From Candidatus Taenariivivens baikalensis (GTDB lineage: Bacteria > Omnitrophota > Omnitrophia > Omnitrophales > Aquincolibacteriaceae), in contig SICL01000013.1 of assembly GCA_009691445.1 (NCBI GenBank), positions 1 to 50,755 on the forward strand: DNA of 50,755 nucleotides. Direction: 5' to 3'. How positions within the stretch are numbered: position 1 is the first letter of the stretch; every line of letters starts with the position of its first letter. The translations under genes and the position numbers were made by a program. This document shows positions 47,214 through 50,755 of this stretch, in pieces. The notes beneath the pieces were generated by a model. It saw only the letters and a list, made by a program, of their open reading frames with translations, did no database searches and had not been told where the DNA came from.

Positions 47214-49118
47214 ATGAATCAACCTCCGACACAGTTGCCTGAACGTCCCACGGATCCCTTTGCTCCGCCAAAAGGGCAGGGTCCGGATTCTGACCGCAAG
47301 CGCATTGCCGCTCTTATTTTAATCCCTATTCTTTTCTTTGCTGTTCTCCAGCTTTTTGTCTTTCCGGGCACGGACGTGAAGCGGATGAATTACGGAGACT
47401 TTTATCAACTGGTACTCCGAAATCTTCAGACCGGGGAAATTGTTTCGTGTGAATTGATTGAAAACACGATTCGTGGAAAACTGACGAATAAATCTTATTT
47501 TCAGGTAACTCTGCCTGAAAATGATCCGGAGATGATGTCTTTGATTCGAAAAAACGTCCCTAGTTACACGATCGGCCCTCCGCAAACTTTTTGGAAAAAT
47601 CTTATTTATTCTGTAATGCCCGTACTCCTTTTAATTGGGTTCTTCTGGTTTTTTGTTTATCGTGGTGTGTCCCAAGGGGGGAGTAAAATCTTTTCCTTCG
47701 GAAAGTCCCGGGCCAAAATAGCGACCAAATCTCAAATCACATTTGCCGATGTGGCCGGTGTAAAGGAAGCCAAGGAAGAACTCCAGGAAATCATTGAATA
47801 TCTAAAAGATCCCAAGCGCTTTCAAAAGCTTGGCGGACGAATTCCAAAAGGGGTCCTTTTAATGGGCCCTCCGGGAACAGGGAAAACATTGCTGGCTCGC
47901 GCGGTTGCAGGGGAAGCGAGTGTCCCATTCTTTTCCATCAGCGGTTCGGATTTTGTGGAAATGTTCGTGGGTGTCGGTGCGGCCCGTGTTCGTGATCTCT
48001 TTGAGCAGGGGAAGAAAGCGGGTAAAGTCAGCGGCCGAGGAGCAATTATCTTTATTGATGAAATCGATGCGGTGGGAAGACAACGTTTTGCCGGTGTCGG
48101 CGGCGGTCATGATGAAAGAGAGCAGACCTTGAACGCCCTTCTGGTGGAAATGGATGGATTCGATAACCAAAGCGGCGTCATTCTCATTGCAGCGACTAAT
48201 CGTCCGGATGTGCTGGATCCCGCGCTGCTTCGCCCCGGCCGGTTTGACCGTCAGATCGTTGTGGATCGTCCGGATATTACGGGTCGGGAAGAAATTTTAA
48301 GAGTCCACACCAAAGGATTGAAACTGGCGGATGTGAATGACCTTCATAAAATCGCGCGGCAAACGCCAGGATTTTCAGGGGCCGATCTCGCGAATCTTGC
48401 AAATGAAGCGGCTCTTTTGGCGGCCCGCCGCGGCAAAGAGGAAGTGACGCAAAGTGAACTCGAAGAATCGATCGAACGCGTGATGGCCGGCCCTGAAAGA
48501 AAAAGCCGTGTGATTTCCAAGAAGGAAAAAGAAATTGTGGCGGTTCACGAATCTGGCCACGCCATTTTGACCTTGCTTCTTATGGGGGGGACTGACCACC
48601 TGCACAAAGTTTCCATTATTCCGCGCGGCACTCAAGCTCTCGGCTATACGCTTCATCTTCCGCTGGAAGACCGCTATTTGGTGACGGAACAAGAGCTCTT
48701 GTTCAAAATCACCGTTTTGCTTGGGGGGCGTGCTGCGGAAGAAATTATTTTTGATTCCGTGACCTCAGGAGCCGCCAATGATTTTGAAGTCGCGACCGGC
48801 TATGCCCAGCGTATGGTTTGCCAATTTGGAATGAGCAAAAAGATAGGCAATCTCTCCTATGCGGCGAAAGATCATCAGGTGTTTCTCGGCCGTGATTTTA
48901 TGCAGGATAAAAATTATTCAGAGCAAACGGCCGTGACGATTGATCAGGAAGTGAAACGAATTGTGGATGAGTGCCACATTAAGGCACACGATCTTTTAAA
49001 AAAGCACCAGGACCAGTTAAATCAGCTTTCCCAGAAGCTTCTTGAGAAGGAAGTGATGGATGCCGAAGAAATTGAGCAGCTGCTGGGGCTAAAAGGTGTT
49101 TTAAATCCTACCGGATAA
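47214..49118 (+). CDS. ftsH: FtsH ATP-dependent zinc metalloprotease
   Basis: The 634-residue protein has two membrane helices (about 28-46 and 128-146) around a normal-length periplasmic domain. The AAA+ module has Walker A GPPGTGKT (218-225), IIFIDEID, pore loop FVGVGA and [20 protein letters not shown]; the protease motif is HESGH (445-449) with ANDFEVAT. Known role: membrane-anchored hexamer that degrades misfolded membrane proteins and regulators. It sits in the common tilS-ftsH-folP order. The paralog at 8091-9767 lacks most of the periplasmic domain. Confidence 0.97.
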   Translation: MNQPPTQLPERPTDPFAPPKGQGPDSDRKRIAALILIPILFFAVLQLFVFPGTDVKRMNYGDFYQLVLRNLQTGEIVSCELIENTIRGKLTNKSYFQVTLPENDPEMMSLIRKNVPSYTIGPPQTFWKNLIYSVMPVLLLIGFFWFFVYRGVSQGGSKIFSFGKSRAKIATKSQITFADVAGVKEAKEELQEIIEYLKDPKRFQKLGGRIPKGVLLMGPPGTGKTLLARAVAGEASVPFFSISGSDFVEMFVGVGAARVRDLFEQGKKAGKVSGRGAIIFIDEIDAVGRQRFAGVGGGHDEREQTLNALLVEMDGFDNQSGVILIAATNRPDVLDPALLRPGRFDRQIVVDRPDITGREEILRVHTKGLKLADVNDLHKIARQTPGFSGADLANLANEAALLAARRGKEEVTQSELEESIERVMAGPERKSRVISKKEKEIVAVHESGHAILTLLLMGGTDHLHKVSIIPRGTQALGYTLHLPLEDRYLVTEQELLFKITVLLGGRAAEEIIFDSVTSGAANDFEVATGYAQRMVCQFGMSKKIGNLSYAAKDHQVFLGRDFMQDKNYSEQTAVTIDQEVKRIVDECHIKAHDLLKKHQDQLNQLSQKLLEKEVMDAEEIEQLLGLKGVLNPTG

Positions 49119-49128
49119 CTGTCCGGCC

Positions 49129-49995
49129 GTGAGCCATACAGCCATGCACTGGAAAGTAAGACAGCAATTCATTCCTCTTGAGAAAACCCTTCTGATGGGT
49201 GTGTTGAATTTAACTCCTGATTCCTTTTCAGATGGCGGACGTTTTAGTGATGTCAACCAAGCGCTGGATCAAGCCGCTCTGATGATCCGCGAAGGTGCGG
49301 ACATCCTGGATCTCGGTGCGGAGTCCACGCGTCCGGGTGCTTTTCCTGTCAGTGCCGCCCAAGAACTGGACCGTCTCCTTCCTGTTTTGGAAAGACTCCT
49401 CAAGAATACGTCGACCCTCATTTCTATTGATACCACCAAGTCTGAGGTGGCGCGAGTTTGTTTAGAAAAAGGAGCCCACATCATCAACGATGTCAGCGGT
49501 CTTATGGATTCGGGGCCGGCGATGGCAGAGCTGATCCGCGAATTTGAAGCAGGCCTGGTGCTCATGCATCGGCGCGGAACACCGCTGACGATGAATTCGA
49601 TGACGCATTATCAGGATTTAATTCCGGAAATTTGCGGTGAACTTGAGCTCCGTATTCAATCGGCGCTCTCACGAGGTGTTTTGAAAGAACAAATTGTGCT
49701 GGATCCGGGACTGGGTTTTGCCAAAAATCCGGAAGATAGTTTTAAGATGATGGCTCATTTGGAATCTTTTTTAGATTTGGGATTTCCAGTTTTAGCGGGG
49801 CCTTCAAGAAAATCATTTATTGGAAAGGTAACGGGGCGATCGGTTGAGGAACGTGAATTTGGAACGGCTGCTGCGGTCGCCATTGCGGTCATAAAGGGCG
49901 TTCATATCGTGCGGGTGCACGCGGTGGGTGCGATGCGCGATGCGGTTCGGGTTGCGGAAGCGATAAAAGGAGAAAACTATGTCAGGTCATTCTAA
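49129..49995 (+). CDS. folP: Dihydropteroate synthase
   Basis: The 288-residue TIM-barrel enzyme has MGVLNLTPDSFSDGG (from residue 23), DLGAESTRPGA, ISIDTTKSEVA, HIINDVSG, LDPGLGFAKNPEDS and AGPSRKSFIG, the pterin- and pABA-binding loops. Known role: condenses pABA with dihydropterin pyrophosphate in folate synthesis and is the target of sulfonamides. It starts at GTG 49129, 11 bases after ftsH (ATG 49144 possible), and overlaps yebC by 17 bases, so the three genes form one operon. Confidence 0.97.
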   Translation: MSHTAMHWKVRQQFIPLEKTLLMGVLNLTPDSFSDGGRFSDVNQALDQAALMIREGADILDLGAESTRPGAFPVSAAQELDRLLPVLERLLKNTSTLISIDTTKSEVARVCLEKGAHIINDVSGLMDSGPAMAELIREFEAGLVLMHRRGTPLTMNSMTHYQDLIPEICGELELRIQSALSRGVLKEQIVLDPGLGFAKNPEDSFKMMAHLESFLDLGFPVLAGPSRKSFIGKVTGRSVEEREFGTAAAVAIAVIKGVHIVRVHAVGAMRDAVRVAEAIKGENYVRSF

Positions 49996-50725
49996 ATGGG
50001 CCACGATTAAACACAAAAAAGGTGCGCTGGATGCTAAGCGCGGAAAAATTTTCACCAAGTTAACCCGTGAAATTACCGCGGCAGCGCGAATGGGCGGAGG
50101 CGATGCGTCAAGTAATCCGCGTCTTCGTACGGCGATTCAGTCAGCGCGCGAGCAAAATATGCCGGGTGAAAATATTGACCGTGCCGTCAAGAAAGGGACG
50201 GGTGATCTTGAAGGTGTTTCGTACGAAGAAATTACTTATGAAGGTTACGGTCCTCAGGGGGTTGCCATGCTTGTTCAGGTGCTGACGGATAATAAGAACC
50301 GCACCGCGCCTGAGATCCGGATGATTTTTGCAAAGTACGGAGGCGCGATGGGGAGTGCAGGATCCGTGGCCTGGATTTTTGAAAAAAAGGGATTAATCGT
50401 CGTTGATCAATCCAAGTCCTCCGAAGAGGTCTTGATGGAAGCGGTTCTTTCTGCCGGAGCCGAAGACCTGACTTCTCACGGAGAGAAATTTGAAATCATC
50501 ACCTCGATGCAGAGTTTTGAAGCCGTCCGACAAGCCCTGGAAAAAGCCAAGATCACCGTTGAGTCTGGGCAGCTCACTATGATTCCTAAAAATATGGCGC
50601 CGGTGAGTGTGGAGGGTGCGCGCACGATACTCAAGTTGATTGATTCTCTTGAAGATCAAGATGATGTCCAGAATGTTTACGCGAACTGCGATATTCCGGA
50701 TGAAGTGCTTGCGGAAAATGAATAA
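49979..50725 (+). CDS. yebC: YebC/PmpR family protein
   Basis: The 248-residue protein starts MSGHSKWATIKHKKGALDAKRGKIFTKL and has RMGGGDASSNPRLRTAIQSAREQNMPGENIDRAVKKGTG, EITYEGYGPQGVA and DVQNVYANCDIP, the full YebC signature. Known role: long annotated as a transcriptional regulator; recent work links members to translation of difficult (proline-rich) motifs. The start has AAAGGAG about 8 bases upstream and overlaps folP. ruvC often follows, but the window ends. Confidence 0.97.
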   Translation: MSGHSKWATIKHKKGALDAKRGKIFTKLTREITAAARMGGGDASSNPRLRTAIQSAREQNMPGENIDRAVKKGTGDLEGVSYEEITYEGYGPQGVAMLVQVLTDNKNRTAPEIRMIFAKYGGAMGSAGSVAWIFEKKGLIVVDQSKSSEEVLMEAVLSAGAEDLTSHGEKFEIITSMQSFEAVRQALEKAKITVESGQLTMIPKNMAPVSVEGARTILKLIDSLEDQDDVQNVYANCDIPDEVLAENE

Positions 50726-50735
50726 AACCCAATTA

Positions 50736-50755
50736 CCAAGATACAAGATACAAGA
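50736..50755. repeat. CAAGATACAAGA-type repeat, truncated by window end
   Basis: ACCAAGATACAAGATACAAG begins here, identical to the left arm of the element at 14428-14551. The partner arm lies beyond the window. Confidence 0.7.

Overview
The window (50,755 bp, about half G+C) looks like a chromosomal contig from an uncultured Gram-negative bacterium, most likely Candidatus Omnitrophota or a related PVC/Elusimicrobia-type lineage. This assignment is inference from three things: an outer-membrane beta-barrel protein and lipoproteins (two membranes), two giant secreted-type proteins of 3,889 and 3,222 residues, and a very high density of palindromic intergenic repeats. No rRNA or marker-gene comparison could be run. 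Almost every gene is on the + strand.

Layout. 1-4.3 kb: 3' part of a large SdrD_B/Ig-like outer-membrane barrel protein and a small lipoprotein. 4.4-11.3 kb: a divergent UvrA, a small acidic membrane-anchored protein, a short-loop FtsH-like protease and a lipoprotein. 11.4-15.0 kb: hrcA-grpE-dnaJ (no dnaK between them), a VanZ-like membrane protein and a hot-dog thioesterase. 15.4-37.7 kb: the accessory heart of the window. Two adjacent giant genes share an N-terminal domain (IQDAH ... E-G ... GGFHT), and a decayed third piece follows them. 37.7-38.8 kb: a minus-strand nuclease. 39.0-41.6 kb: gpsA, an HU-like protein, a DUF2203 protein and a Bcp peroxiredoxin. 42.0-45.3 kb: rpsB-tsf-pyrH-frr. 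45.4-50.7 kb: tRNA-Lys, an S23-type four-helix protein, tRNA-Met, tilS, ftsH, folP and yebC.

The housekeeping blocks follow familiar bacterial orders: chaperone, translation plus UMP kinase, and tilS-ftsH-folP. The novelty lies in the giant genes. Both begin with a signal-peptide-like segment and share a paralogous N-terminal domain. Both are punctuated by a recurring pentapeptide R-S-E-[VLI]-R (11 copies in the first, 2 in the second) whose codons differ at every copy, so it is kept at protein level. The second giant also carries two midasin/MoxR-like AAA+ modules, a long coiled coil and three 162-residue leucine-rich-repeat cassettes. A secreted AAA+ protein is paradoxical, and the pentapeptide suggests domain punctuation or proteolytic processing.

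A second theme is repeat invasion. At least five palindromic families (GTCATTGCGAG-type, CAAGATACAAGA-type, CTGTTCCGGAAG-type, GTCCGCC-GGATCC-type and GGGGACGGTTCTC-type) occupy nearly every intergenic gap. Several are nested inside one another, and several sit in frame inside genes (both giants and uvrA). No CRISPR array, prophage or intact insertion sequence was seen.
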